Source: Nothopassalora personata
Lineage: Eukaryota; Ascomycota; Dothideomycetes; Mycosphaerellales; Mycosphaerellaceae
Length of the DNA stretch: 64,000 nt
Assembly (NCBI GenBank): GCA_033816765.1
Contig: CM066295.1
Span: forward strand, 1,240,001-1,304,000
Reading direction: 5' to 3'
Under the pieces are notes generated by a model. It was not told where the DNA came from and made no database searches. It saw nothing but the letters and a program-made list of their open reading frames with translations. Shown here in pieces: positions 1 to 10,644 of this stretch (positions are counted from its first letter, which is position 1; each line of letters starts with the position of its first letter). Both the position numbers and the translations under genes were made by a program.

Positions 1-1196
1 TATTATCAAATAGGTAGTACAAGCTACAGATATGCTCCATCTAAACACCGGTATAGTACTAACCTATTAGAAACATCCAAGTCTTTCCATACACCTTAAA
101 TTGACACTTCCAGACCCCACAGCTTTGCATGAAGCGTCTAGCAGGCCACGCGCAGAATAGTTACAAGGTCCATATCGATATCACATTTTTGCCTCTCAAA
201 CCCTGGGTGGCCTCGGTATTAGCCCAAGAACGATGCAGACCCAGAACTTCTAAAAGGACACGCATGACCCTGACATCCATCAACCGTGGAAAGTACGTGA
301 ATCAATTGATCAAGGACTTCTTGCACTCGCAGAAGTCTAGAAGGACGGAGAACGTTGGACACCCACTTCCCCACAGATCGCTGACGTCCACAGAACGACG
401 AGTGCTCCCAAGAACGACATGACGATGACACGTCCTGCTCGATTCAAGCCATTGACCTCTGGCTGCGCCCTGCTCGTGCAACAACACATGGTAACATCTG
501 TCAGCATGGTGCGTGTCACCAACTTCAAGTCGATAGCGGCAACGGCAAGGATCTTACAGCAGAAGGACATCAACCGAGATGAGGCGAGAAGAACACGAGG
601 CATTAACGGCAAGGCGACAAGCGAATCGTACCGCTCTATTTACTTTTCCATACCATGCCACAGTGAACCATCCTCATTACCATTATGTCCGACACCATGG
701 CCACCCATGCAAGTAAAACAGTAAACATTTTCCATTGCCCGCGAAGGCTGCAGTCTGAGTCTTTGACAGAATGGTTGCTGAGCTTCGAGACGCCGTGTCG
801 CGAGCACACTTGCCGCCGCCGTCCTTCATTCGTGTAACCGTAAGAAACTCCGCCAGTAAACCATGAACAGCTAAGTACAGATCGAAACTTCCAAGCCAGC
901 CACAGGTGGCACGACCAACACACATTGTTGATGTCATGTCGTAAGATGCCACCAATATCATCCGTCAGTAAGTTGTTGTTCCGTCCTTGTTGAGTAAGAG
1001 TGAGTGACACAGCCCAGAGGCGACGCCAGGCATGCGGTAGTAATGCGCGGAGCTGGATTGCTGCAGTGCGTCTTGTCGTAATCAATCGTGAAGCTCGTAA
1101 CGACAGCCGTCTAGTCGTGATGTTGTACAGTACAAGTCGCTCGTTGACAGTAGTGATATCGGAAGGATGGTTGGAGAAGTCCCAGTGATGAAGCCC
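1..1196. other. 3' flank without recognisable gene
   Basis: I see no coding sequence here that I can support. The open frames on both strands are short, low in recognisable motifs and overlap one another. The part next to position 1197 is presumably the 3' UTR of the RNA-binding protein gene, which ends there on the minus strand. Confidence 0.4.
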
Positions 1197-3124
1197 TTAC
1201 TCCTGCTCGGAGGCGACAGGGGAGTCGACACCAGTGCCTGAAGTGGCGATCAGCTTGGAGTCGACGACAGTGCCGCTTGGAGATGTGGCATTGGCCTCTG
1301 CACCACCGACAGCGGCGCCTTGGTCCAGAGGTGCTTGCGATGAGCCATTGTAGGGCAGGCCGCCAAGTGGGCTACGTCCAGGGACCTGTCGGATGGCAGA
1401 TTGTGCCCAGCGCTGACCTTGGATGGGAATGGCAGGTGTGGTGCCAAGGTACTGATCGAACTCGTTGCCATTGTGGTTGTCGTGCATGGTGGATCCGGCG
1501 TACGGAAGACGACCTTGGCGCCACGCGTGCGTGGCCATCTCGTACTCTTGGGATCGGAACGTGCGAGCAGCCTGTGTCTGCTGCTTGAGTTGCTTCTGCT
1601 CCTGTGTGTCGGCGAAACGAATCTGGACTTGAAGCTCCTCGCCTTGAGACTTGATGGTGTGGTTGTTGAAAGTCTTGATGACCTCTTCACAGTCATCGCG
1701 GGTCTCGAATCTGTGGACAAAAGTGAGTCAGTGGATCAAGATGAAGAGATCTGGACGACAAACCGTGCAAAGCCGACACCACGGCCATGGCCGTTCTTGT
1801 CACGCAGGATGCGAGAAGAGCAGACCTTGTGAGGAGCGAATAGCTGTGCAAGTTCGTGCTCGTTCATGGACTTGGGTAGGTTCGAGACGTAAAGGTTGGT
1901 GTTGTTCTCGTCGGAGAACGTCTTGAGCTTCGAGTAGAAGGATTCACGGGCGAAGCTGACTTCGTACCCAAGGTAGTGGAAACCACGAATACAGTTCTCG
2001 GCGTCCTCGTAGTTGTGGTACTTGACGAAGCCAAAGCTGGGACAAGGTCAGTTGAAGGCAATGGTAGGACAGGATGAGTACGTGACTCACCCTTTGCAGA
2101 GACCAGTGTTGAGGTCGATGATGGACTTCGAGCTCTTGATGTCGCCAAAGCGCAGACCCCACTGCTCGAGCATCTCGTCGGTCGTCTCGGGCAACAGGCC
2201 TCGGATGTAGACGTTGGTTTCGCCGCGTTGGTTCTCGAGGGCACGGTCGAGCGGCTTGAGAGGCGACGAGGGAGCAGGGATGGCTCGTGGGATGGGAGGT
2301 GACTGGCTGATGAGGCTCTTGATGTGAGGAGACACATCGCTCTGCTCAGGTTGCTTGGCCACTGCCAAGCCGTATGGTCCCATCATTGAGGTTGGCGACG
2401 GTGTGCTGTGCGTGAACACACCACTTGGGGACCGGTTGATGGCAACGCCGCCGTGAGTCACGAAGCCTGGGTAGCCGGCGTAGGAAGGAGTGGTTGGCTG
2501 GTCATTCTCGTTCGATGAGATCGAATCGCGGCGAGGGGTGATGAGGGTTGGTACCTCGCCATTGGCACCGCCAGTGGTTGGTGTCCAGTTCGACGACAGT
2601 GGAGAGTTGTCGTGCTGCTGGCAGCCGCCGTAGTTGAGCTGCGGCATGTACTGGGCAGCGTGAGGAGTATACATTCCTGGCGACTGAGTGTTGGCACTGT
2701 TGCCGTAGTTGTTCGGGAACACGTATTGGTTGCCGCCGTACATGGATCCTGGCATCGAAGTGGCCAGAGGAAGTCCGCCGTAGTTGCCGGTCTGGTTGGA
2801 CATCATTGCATTCTTGGCCTGAGCTGCGAAGGAGTTGTTCGACATGTTGATGCCTTGGAACGAATGAGCGAGTGCCGCCATGGGATCGGAGCTGGGGTTG
2901 TGGTGCATGCCGTAGTTGTGACCCTGCTGGCCACGAGTGGAGTATTGCTGGTTGCCGTACATATTGTTGCCGGCGCTGTATCCTGATGCCTGGCGGCTGT
3001 AGTTCGCGTTCTTTTGGTCCATGGCTGCCATGTTCTTGTACCCATGGTCAGTACTCATATGATGACGAGCTGGCTTGTTGCCATAGAGCAAGTCGTGCGT
3101 GAGAGCGAAACCCATAGCTACCAT
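1197..3124 (-). CDS. Two-RRM RNA-binding protein, RBMS/MSSP-like
   Basis: Three exons on the minus strand: 3124-2091, 2036-1764 and 1710-1197. The introns are 2090-2037 (54 bp, gtgagt...cag) and 1763-1711 (53 bp, gtttgt...cag). The joined frame is 1821 nt, 606 aa. The first 300 residues are low complexity, rich in Asn, Gln, Gly, Tyr and Ser. RRM1 starts near residue 303 with RNP2 VYIRGL, and its RNP1 (KGFGFVKY) is rebuilt exactly across intron 1. RRM2 starts near residue 391 (TNLYVSNLP) with RNP1 RGVGFARF across intron 2. The spacing and sequence resemble the animal RBMS/MSSP family and related ascomycete proteins. Such proteins bind single-stranded nucleic acid or mRNA, so post-transcriptional control is the likely role (inferred). 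The first in-frame ATG is used; ATGs a few codons later are possible starts. Confidence 0.85.
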
Positions 3125-3957
3125 TGCGGAGGAGATGAAGGGAAAAGGGGAAGTCCGTGGGATGTGCTCGGGAAAGAATGGGCCTGGGTGTCACTGCCGG
3201 CAGTATGCCAATCCACCTCCTGCTGCTGGAGCCGCAACGAAGGGTCTTACCAGTTTGGTCTGGTGTAGATGGATATGGTCCAAGAGAGTCTGGGGAGTCC
3301 GCGGGTCGAATCCTGTCAAGTGAAGAGTCAGTCTATGGTTTTGCATTTCAGGTGAAGAAAGTGAGGCAGGTGAGGTGAGCCAAGGGCGCTGGAATTCGGC
3401 ACGAGCAGGGTTGTGGGCTGCTGATCAGTCGAGGGAGTGAATACCTACTGGAGAGACTGGTGTGAAACCTCGTTGTTGCCGAAGGCTGAATATGGTGCGG
3501 TGCTGTCGGCGATGAGGTGTGTGGGAAATGCAGATGGCAGCAGAAAGGAGTGGCGAGCGGGATGCTAAGCTGGGATTGTCAACGGCGAATGCAACGCAAA
3601 TGAAGAAGCAGTTTGGAGTGTATGATGAAGTGGGTGTTGTGTTGGTGAAGTCGAGAAGAAGGGAGGAGGAAGGGGAAGAAGTGCTGTGTTTGAGACTCGA
3701 GTCCAAGCTTCTCGCTCTTCTCCGCTAGGAAAGAGCGCAATGTCGAGAGCGAGCCGACGTACCTCGAAGCTCGATGCTGGGAAGCTTGGCGCGATTGGGG
3801 AGGAAGGTCGCCGCCGTCGAGATGGCAGTCGAAGCGCGTGGTGGTAGCCGAATCAGACGTTTCCGTCTTGAATCGCTGGCAGTGATGCTTGCAATGGATG
3901 AGTTTTATGGCAAGCGCCGGTCAATGCGGTCGAGTCTGCCTGCAGATTGTTGGAATT

Positions 3958-3983
3958 GCTGCTGCTGCTGCTGCTGCTGCTGC
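3958..3983. repeat. (GCT)n triplet microsatellite
   Basis: An uninterrupted GCT run of about 8.7 units lies roughly 830 bp upstream of the RRM gene start. Read in the direction of that gene it is a GCA/CAG run. It is either promoter or 5' UTR sequence. I see no exon that would place it in a protein. Confidence 0.9.
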
Positions 3984-5952
3984 ACAACGCTACCGATCTC
4001 AATGCAGAGCAGTAACGATGCGTTAACAATGCTGGCCCGAGTGCTATACAGCGGCACTGCCCGAGCGGCGATATCTCGCAGGTGAAGATGGGATGCAGGT
4101 GAGGAAGGAGGTGAGGTCGAGTGTCAGGCTAGATGGATGTTGATGATGTGCCGAAGGTGGCAGAGGAGAGCGGCGACCCAGGTTGAGTATAGGGCAGCAG
4201 ACACAGTTTTGTTATGGTCCTGCGGTGCCGTCGCCGCTCGTAGACCTGTCACACGTACATGGGGCTGCTGATTGTTTTGCACCTAACATGACCTGCAAGC
4301 CCGGCCGCCTTTGTTCTCTCTGGCCCTTCTCTGCGAGCCGCACATGGCCGCTCCACAAACCCTCATCATGCGCAGGCGCCACAAACGCTCGCCGCGCCAG
4401 TTGAGAGCAGCCCGCACGCAGCACATGTACTCCGTGACCGCACTCACACCACTCCACCAGACCAGACGGATCTCTCTTACTCATGCTCATGCCCATCAGA
4501 TCGCACCGGCTGACGGGTTGACTCGACCGCTACTGATCTCACTGCCGCTGAGTGCAGCGCTAAGCAATCTCTGCGTTTGCGAGCCGTCACTTTTGATCGC
4601 AGACCCGCTTCCGTTCACTGCTGAGTTCTGATTAAACTCACTCGAAACGGCACTAGGCGACGCGCCGCCGTTTTCTCTTGGGGGGAGCCCATCTGTCGCA
4701 GCGCTGACGCAATACGGCTGCATATCGAAATGCACGCTTGACAGGAACAAGAGCCCACACGCAGTCCTATTGAGGAGTGAGCGGTTTCACAATGGGCGAG
4801 AACAGTCGCAACAATGCTGATCAATGTCGTACCTGCGTCTGACCTGTGCTGCTGACCACCCACTCCAGGCAACCCGGTCGATGGTGCATCGGCAACCTGG
4901 TTCATTGCAGCGGCAATATCAATGCCAGATGTCTGCCAGCACATCATCCAAAATTCTTCCCTCCTATTTCGACTGCCTGCTTGCGGCACTTCAGTTCGCT
5001 TCTACCTCATGTTGATGAGCCTGCACTTATCCTGCCATCGGAACTTGGTCTGTCGTGAGGCCGCCAATCGCTTCGGCATGGACGCCGATCCCGTGCTCCG
5101 GGTCGCTCTTTCCTTGTAGTCTCGATCGGCGACTCTCGGGAGGACAAGATAAGATAGCAGCTTGTTTGACCAGTTTGAGAAGCCGCGTTGTGTGCGCTGG
5201 CATCAAGGAAATCTCTCTGCAAGGAGCCGCAGAGGGTCCCGACACGCCGCTGTGGAACGTGAGGCCGTGAGTGGTGTTTTCTCAAGTCTTCAAGAACATG
5301 TCAGCTCGTCGTCTGCAATGCAAATGCACGACTGACAACCTCCCCGGATTGCATCACACTGGGAACCACTCATCTACCTTCACACCACCCAGCGCGTCTC
5401 GCGCGACGGCCTCAGTGGTGCGCTGGCCACGACATTAGCGCGCAACAGTGCGAAGCCTCCCACTGTAAAGCGAACCCGGTTTATGGGTCTGCTCGGCATC
5501 CCACATTAGACGCGCTGCTGCTCATCACCAAGCATTTGCGCACAACGCTCGGCGCCTGCTGTTGATAGACTATCGCTGTTCACAGCAGCGTCGTGACTGG
5601 CGGCCCTGACGCCCCTCTACAAACACAGCGATGCTAGCGGAACCGCCGAACGGCCGAAGTGGATGCCGCTTGCATTGAAGATCTTCGGCCAGCAAGGGTG
5701 AACCTGCGGAGCGACTCGACATGGTCGTGTCCGATGCTCTCACACCATACCTGCGTCGACGGCCAGCTTGTTCGTCCAGCAACATCTTCATCGAGAGTGT
5801 GGTTGCACTTCTCACGCGGTGCAAGCTGACGTCCAGGAGAGTTAGCAGATGACCCTGCAATATTTCGATATTTGGTCAAAGCTCGCAAGGTTTCGGACGT
5901 CTGAACGCTACCTACATACTTGCGATATCACGTGCAAGCATCAGCACGATCT

Positions 5953-6034
5953 GAGACGTCGAATATCATAATCGATCATGCCATCAGCAGTACGAGACGT
6001 CGAATATCATAATCAATCATGCCATCAGCAGCAC
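5953..6034. repeat. 41-bp tandem duplication
   Basis: Two adjacent 41-bp units (5953-5993 and 5994-6034) begin GAGACGTCGAATATCATAAT and differ at two positions (a G/A and a T/C). A third unit starts (GAGACG) and then diverges. It lies about 350 bp downstream of the reductase stop codon. Confidence 0.9.
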
Positions 6035-6383
6035 GAGACGATAATCTCATCAAGTGAACGCGAGAATTCTGGCAATGGTGTGGTTCTCACGAAAATGCCT
6101 CTCAGCCATGTCGCCAAGCCGAATCCCGCGATGGTAGCACAAAACATCTTACCTGCAGCAGCACAGCAACCGGCCAATGTTTCGAGCAAATTGCATCTCA
6201 TCCACTGCACGCCTTATCGACATTGCACATGTATCAAGTAGAATGGTCTATCTACAACGCAACGAACTCCTCTCAACGCCATCTTTGACTGATGATGAGA
6301 GCTCTTCCATCAATCACACAGCATCTACATTCGCCCATGCAGAACGCATCTCACATGTCCCTCACCTTTGTATTCATCTCACC

Positions 6384-8533
6384 TTACGACCAGACATCCT
6401 CCTGATACTGGTTCGCAGCCCTCATACTCTTCACGATATCCTCACCCTTCTTCTTATCGACTCCCCTCTGCTCCGAGATGATCTGAGCAAGAATCTCATT
6501 AACCTCCCTCGCCATATTCGCCGCATCACCGCAAACGTAAAAGTACGCCTTTTGCTCGAGGAGGTTGTTGATTTCTTCCGCTCGCTCTTTGAGGCGGTGT
6601 TGGACGTAAACCTTCTTTTCTTGTTCGCGGGAGAAGGCGGTGACGATTTCGAATTGGCCGGCGCAGTCTTTGGTCCATTGCTGGCAGAGATGTTAGTTTC
6701 GTATCGAAAAGAGTTGCGGTCAGAAATGGGGAGTTCAAGACTTACCTCCCATTCGTCCTTGTAGATAAAGTCTTCGCGTGAGTTTCTGCAGCCAAAGAAG
6801 AGGATCGTCCTGCCGATCTTCTCGCCGTTCTTGGCCTGGTGGGCTCTCTCCTGGACGAAAGCGCGGAATGGAGCGACACCCGTACCTGGACCGACCATGA
6901 TGATGGGCTTGCTGGGGTCTGAGGGGAGCTTGAAGTTCGAGGGTCGGATGTGGACTGGTACGTGGATGCCATCGTACTTGTTGCGCGGACCCTTGATGGC
7001 GTAGTTCAGGCCGTGTGGATCTGGGTTGTCGTGGCCTTCCTGCTGGAGCTTCAGGGACAGGAGGTAGTTGGTTGTGACGCCCTTTACGACGTGTGGTGCA
7101 CCTGGAACCTCTACAGATTCGACGACTGCTGTGATGCTGACCTTGTTCTTTTGCACGAGTGATGAAGATGAGATGGAGTAGTAGCGTGGTTGGATCTTGT
7201 TGAGGCCTTCGATGAGGAGCGCAAATGGGATCTTGTCGAATGTCTGCCCACCACCGATGTGTTCGAGGAACTGGCCAATGTTGAAGTTCTTCTTGGCGAC
7301 TTCCTCAGCGAAGGCATCCTTGTCGCCTCCGAGCTTGGTCAACTTCTCCTTGACATCATCGTTGGGTGCGAACTGAGCAAGTGTCGACACGAATTGGCGG
7401 GACACTGGTGCAGCGATTTCGAGCTGGTACTGGAGAATGGCTTGGTATGTGGTAGGCGTTGGGAAAGGAACCTTGGCAGTCGCATCCAGTCCCTTGACCT
7501 TGATCACTGTATCGCGCTTGTCACCCAGACCAATAACCTTCAACAGACGATCAACCTCACGGCCGGCATTGTTGGGCCAGACCGCGATATGATCGCCAAT
7601 AGTGTAGGACAGGTTGGAGCCAGAAATGTCGATCTCCATGTGCAAGCAGTTCCTGCTTTTGTCGTGAAATATCTCGGTAGACGAAGCGACTGGTGCGATG
7701 TAAGGGTTGTGAGCGTTGTATGGGCCTTTAGAAGTTCCTTGGAGGTGATTCAGGTTGGGCTCGCCGAGGTATACCGTGTCGTGCTCTGGAGTCAGATCCG
7801 GCTGCTCGGTGATTTCGAAGACAGGTTCGTATACAGCTTCCCGCTCCTCGAGGTTCATAGCATCCGCCAGCGCAGCCCACATGGGCTCCTTCCAGGCGAG
7901 AAAGTCTTCCTCCATGGTGCCAGCGCCGTCATCGCCCTCGCCAGCATCGCCAATGCGCTTCGCGCCGAGCTTTGTCAGAAACTCATCAACCTTGCGGACC
8001 ATGGAATTGTAGTGCTCGTACGTGTTGTTTCCAAGACCAAAGGCAACATATTTCAAGCTCTCCAATGGCTTCTCTTCCGAGCTCTTCTCGCTGAACGATA
8101 CATTTTCGCCGCCAATGAACTCGTAGAACTCGACGGCATTATCCGTGGGCTCTCCCTCGCCGTAAGTCGCTAGCACGAAGAAGGCGACTTTGTCCTCTGG
8201 GAATTGATCCAGGTTCTCGTAGTCGTACTCTTCCAAATCCGCTGTCATAGTCTTTAGGCCGAATCTTGACGAGCCTTCCTTTGCTAAGCGGGAAGCATAG
8301 TCCTCGGCTGTGCCCGTCTGAGATCCGTAGAAGATGACGCAGTTCTTGCCCGACTCTTCCATTCTCTCGAGGATGTCTCTGCTCTTGCCGGACTTGGCTG
8401 CGGCGCCATTGGCCATAGAAGTTGCATATGGATCCTTCTGCACTGCCCAATATGTGCCCTTTGTGAAATATGCGATGGTTCCCAGCAGCAGAACTGCCAA
8501 GACCAGAATGTCGACTCTGTCGAGCGAAGCCAT
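6384..8533 (-). CDS. NADPH-cytochrome P450 reductase
   Basis: Two exons: 8533-6746 and 6680-6384, with a 65-bp intron (gtaagt...cag) at 6745-6681. The product is 694 aa, the usual fungal length. It transfers electrons from NADPH through FAD and FMN to cytochromes P450 at the ER membrane, serving ergosterol and other oxidative pathways. Visible parts in order: an N-terminal membrane anchor at residues 8-24; the FMN site SQTGTAED at 71-78 and ATYGEGEPTDNA at about 122-133; the FAD motif RYYS at 450-453; the NADPH site GPGTGVAPFR at 548-557; and GCRNS at 581-585. Exon 2 adds the NADPH-binding segment with YVCGDAA and the conserved C-terminal EDVWS, whose Trp stacks on FAD in this family. The start MASLDRVD immediately precedes the anchor, as in relatives. 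Known fungal names include ncp1 and cprA. Confidence 0.97.
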
Positions 8534-9120
8534 GGCTGCTGTTCTATCCTCAAGGCGCTCTCACAAGAGTGAAACGAGCTGGTGTAAGAGTGAGGCGAAT
8601 GGTCGAAGCCCAGAAAAAGCTCCGCGCTATGCGGTCCGACGCGTGCCGATAGAACTTCTAGAGTCGGAGAATTGCCTGTGGGGATGGTGGTGGGCGGTGG
8701 GCGGGGGGGTGGTCGTTTCTCGCCGTCTTGTCCGAGTCGGCGTCCTGATGAGCGCTGTACCAATCTTGCGCTCCTTGACCGACATGCAACGACCACGACG
8801 TCTGCCTGTACAGAAACAACACGGGCGCTTCGAATATGGATTGCGTCAGGAGGTCAGCCAGCAATCTTTCGGCGTTGGACCCTGCCCTCGACGCTTTCCG
8901 ATCGGCAGATGCGATGGGAAAGCGAGAGCGAGCTTGTCTTGTGCAGACACTGCCGACCGCGGAGTTTGTGCGGGGCGGATCACACACAGTTGGATAGTCA
9001 CACGATAGTTAGTTGTATACGGAGACAACAACCGTCCGAAAGCAGGACGACGCGAGCACAATATGCACGAGATATAGTCGGTCGCACACGCGAAAGAACA
9101 TATCAATGCTGTCGAAGTCA
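8534..9120. other. Upstream region of the reductase gene
   Basis: This 587-bp stretch is all that separates the reductase start codon from the left end of the pogo-type transposon. It should hold the core promoter. It is GC-balanced and not RIPed, with G-rich runs around 8690-8710. I found no defensible TATA box or gene. Confidence 0.4.
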
Positions 9121-9139
9121 GGTGCATGCGGTGCACGGT
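9121..9139 (+). repeat. Left terminal inverted repeat of the pogo-like element
   Basis: GGTGCATGCGGTGCACGGT, identical to the reverse complement of 15389-15407. A second, imperfect copy of the same motif follows directly, so the terminus looks internally duplicated. Confidence 0.85.
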
Positions 9140-10223
9140 GCATGCGATGCACGGTCGCGCGCTCCACCTTCATTTCAGTTATTATCTTTGTTACCACATA
9201 TCTCAACAACCAATGGACGTATACAAGCCAGCAATAGATGATTTAAATGCGCAGATCAAGCCTAATATTACAGAAACAGCTACGCGTTATGGCATCGAGC
9301 GGTCGACCCTTAGTAGGCACTAGAACAAGGTCTGTAGAACCGTGGCTAAGCAGAACGAGGATTTAATAATTTTAAATTACTAGCAAGAATAGAGCCTATT
9401 ATACTACATCAACACCCTTTTAGAGCGCGGCCTACCTCCTACACCGTCTATATTACTCAACTTTGTCGAGGATATCGTAAAGAGACGCTATATCGAGGCT
9501 AGGTGTCGCGATTCTACAATCGGCACTAGAACAAGATTCTTTCGATATATCTCTAACCCTTCGACAAGGAGCGCAAGAAGGCCGATAGCAAGGCTTACTA
9601 CGCCTTATATTTCCGGCTCGTTAAAGAGAAGATTAAGAAGTATAGTATTAAGGTAGAAAACACGTATAATATAGACGAGAAGAGAGTGCTTATTAGGTTC
9701 CTTACGAAGGCAAGAAGGATAGTCTCTAAGGACTAGTACAAGTCGAAGAAGCTATTAGGCAATATACAAGATAGCAACCGTAAATAGCTTACAATATTAG
9801 CTTATATATACGGTAATCTTACATAGCTACTACCTACTCTAATTTACTAGGCTAAGACAGGCAATATTTAAGACACTTAGGTACAGGATCTAGACCTAGC
9901 GCAGTATTAAGCATTCTTCGCGTCTTTAGAGAAAGGGTAGACGGACAACAAGCTTAGATTAGCATAGTTATAATAGGTGTTCCACCGGTATATAAAGGAC
10001 AAGGCTCGTAGAGACTATAGGCTATTATATATTAATAGCTATAGCTCTTATATCAATATAGCCTTTCTTAATTAGGCCTATAAACACAAGATCCTTATTG
10101 CTGTCTACCCTCCGTATTCGACTTATAGGCTATAGCTACTAGATGTCTCGCTATTCTTACCCCTTAGCGTCTACTATAGCTAAGAACTAGATCGATTTAT
10201 ACATAACTATTAGGGCCTTTTAG

Positions 10224-10361
10224 AGATAATGTGAGTAGATTGATGTATTGAGAAGGATCTACGAGAATGCGAAGAACAGCTAGCTATAAGAAAGTGCAAG
10301 AAAGCGCGCTAGTGGCTTGGCATCCAAAGAACTGCTGGGACACAGCCAGCCAGCATCAAGT
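10224..10361 (-). repeat. 3' LTR of the copia element
   Basis: 138 bp, identical to the right LTR. Preceded on the plus strand by TTTAG (10219-10223), the left copy of the target duplication. Confidence 0.9.
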
Positions 10362-10370
10362 CACCCCCAT
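10362..10370 (-). other. Polypurine tract of the copia element
   Basis: On the minus strand the sequence ATGGGGGTG directly precedes the 3' LTR. This is the place and composition of the plus-strand primer of LTR retrotransposons. Confidence 0.6.
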
Positions 10371-10644
10371 GCCGAGGCTCTAGGTGCTTGAAACAGGTGT
10401 ATACACCCCACAGAAAGCATGCCGCCCCTCGCTCTCACCATGTCACTGTCCTCCATGTCGTCATACCGTTGGTTGCGCGGGAAGTGCCGGTGTAGCAGTG
10501 CGGCTGCTGTTGCTGAATGTTGAAGGTGTTTCTCGTGCGCTAATTGGCTGCACGGACACCGCGGTCCTCAGTAAGTAACCGCCGTTGAGTTGAGTCGATT
10601 GGCGCAGTGTTGCTGTCGTCCAATGAGAGGCCTGAGAATAGGTG

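Larger units (their letters stand above)
3125..6383. other. Intergenic region between the RRM gene and cytochrome P450 reductase
   Basis: About 3.2 kb without a supportable gene. The part near 3125-4100 is the probable 5' UTR and promoter of the RRM gene, because that gene is read leftward from 3124. It holds a CAG/CTG triplet run, a sequence identical to a cDNA-cloning adapter at 3392-3405, and a 41-bp tandem duplication at 5953-6034. The part just left of 6384 is the 3' flank of the reductase gene. Short open frames exist on both strands, but none shows a domain or an exon structure I can defend. Confidence 0.4.

Noticed and set aside
3300..3316. tRNA gene suggested by GGGTCGAATCC
   Set aside because: No matching acceptor, D or anticodon arms can be drawn around it.
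4311..4989. Several overlapping 90-125 codon frames between the two host genes
   Set aside because: They overlap on both strands, lack recognisable domains and show no intron structure.
7190..8173. Long plus-strand frame of 327 codons
   Set aside because: It is antisense to the conserved reductase coding sequence and reflects codon bias of that gene.
9121..9240. CRISPR-like or regulatory array from the repeated GTGCATGCG motif
   Set aside because: The motif belongs to the terminal inverted repeat and is matched at 15389-15407; there are no spacers.
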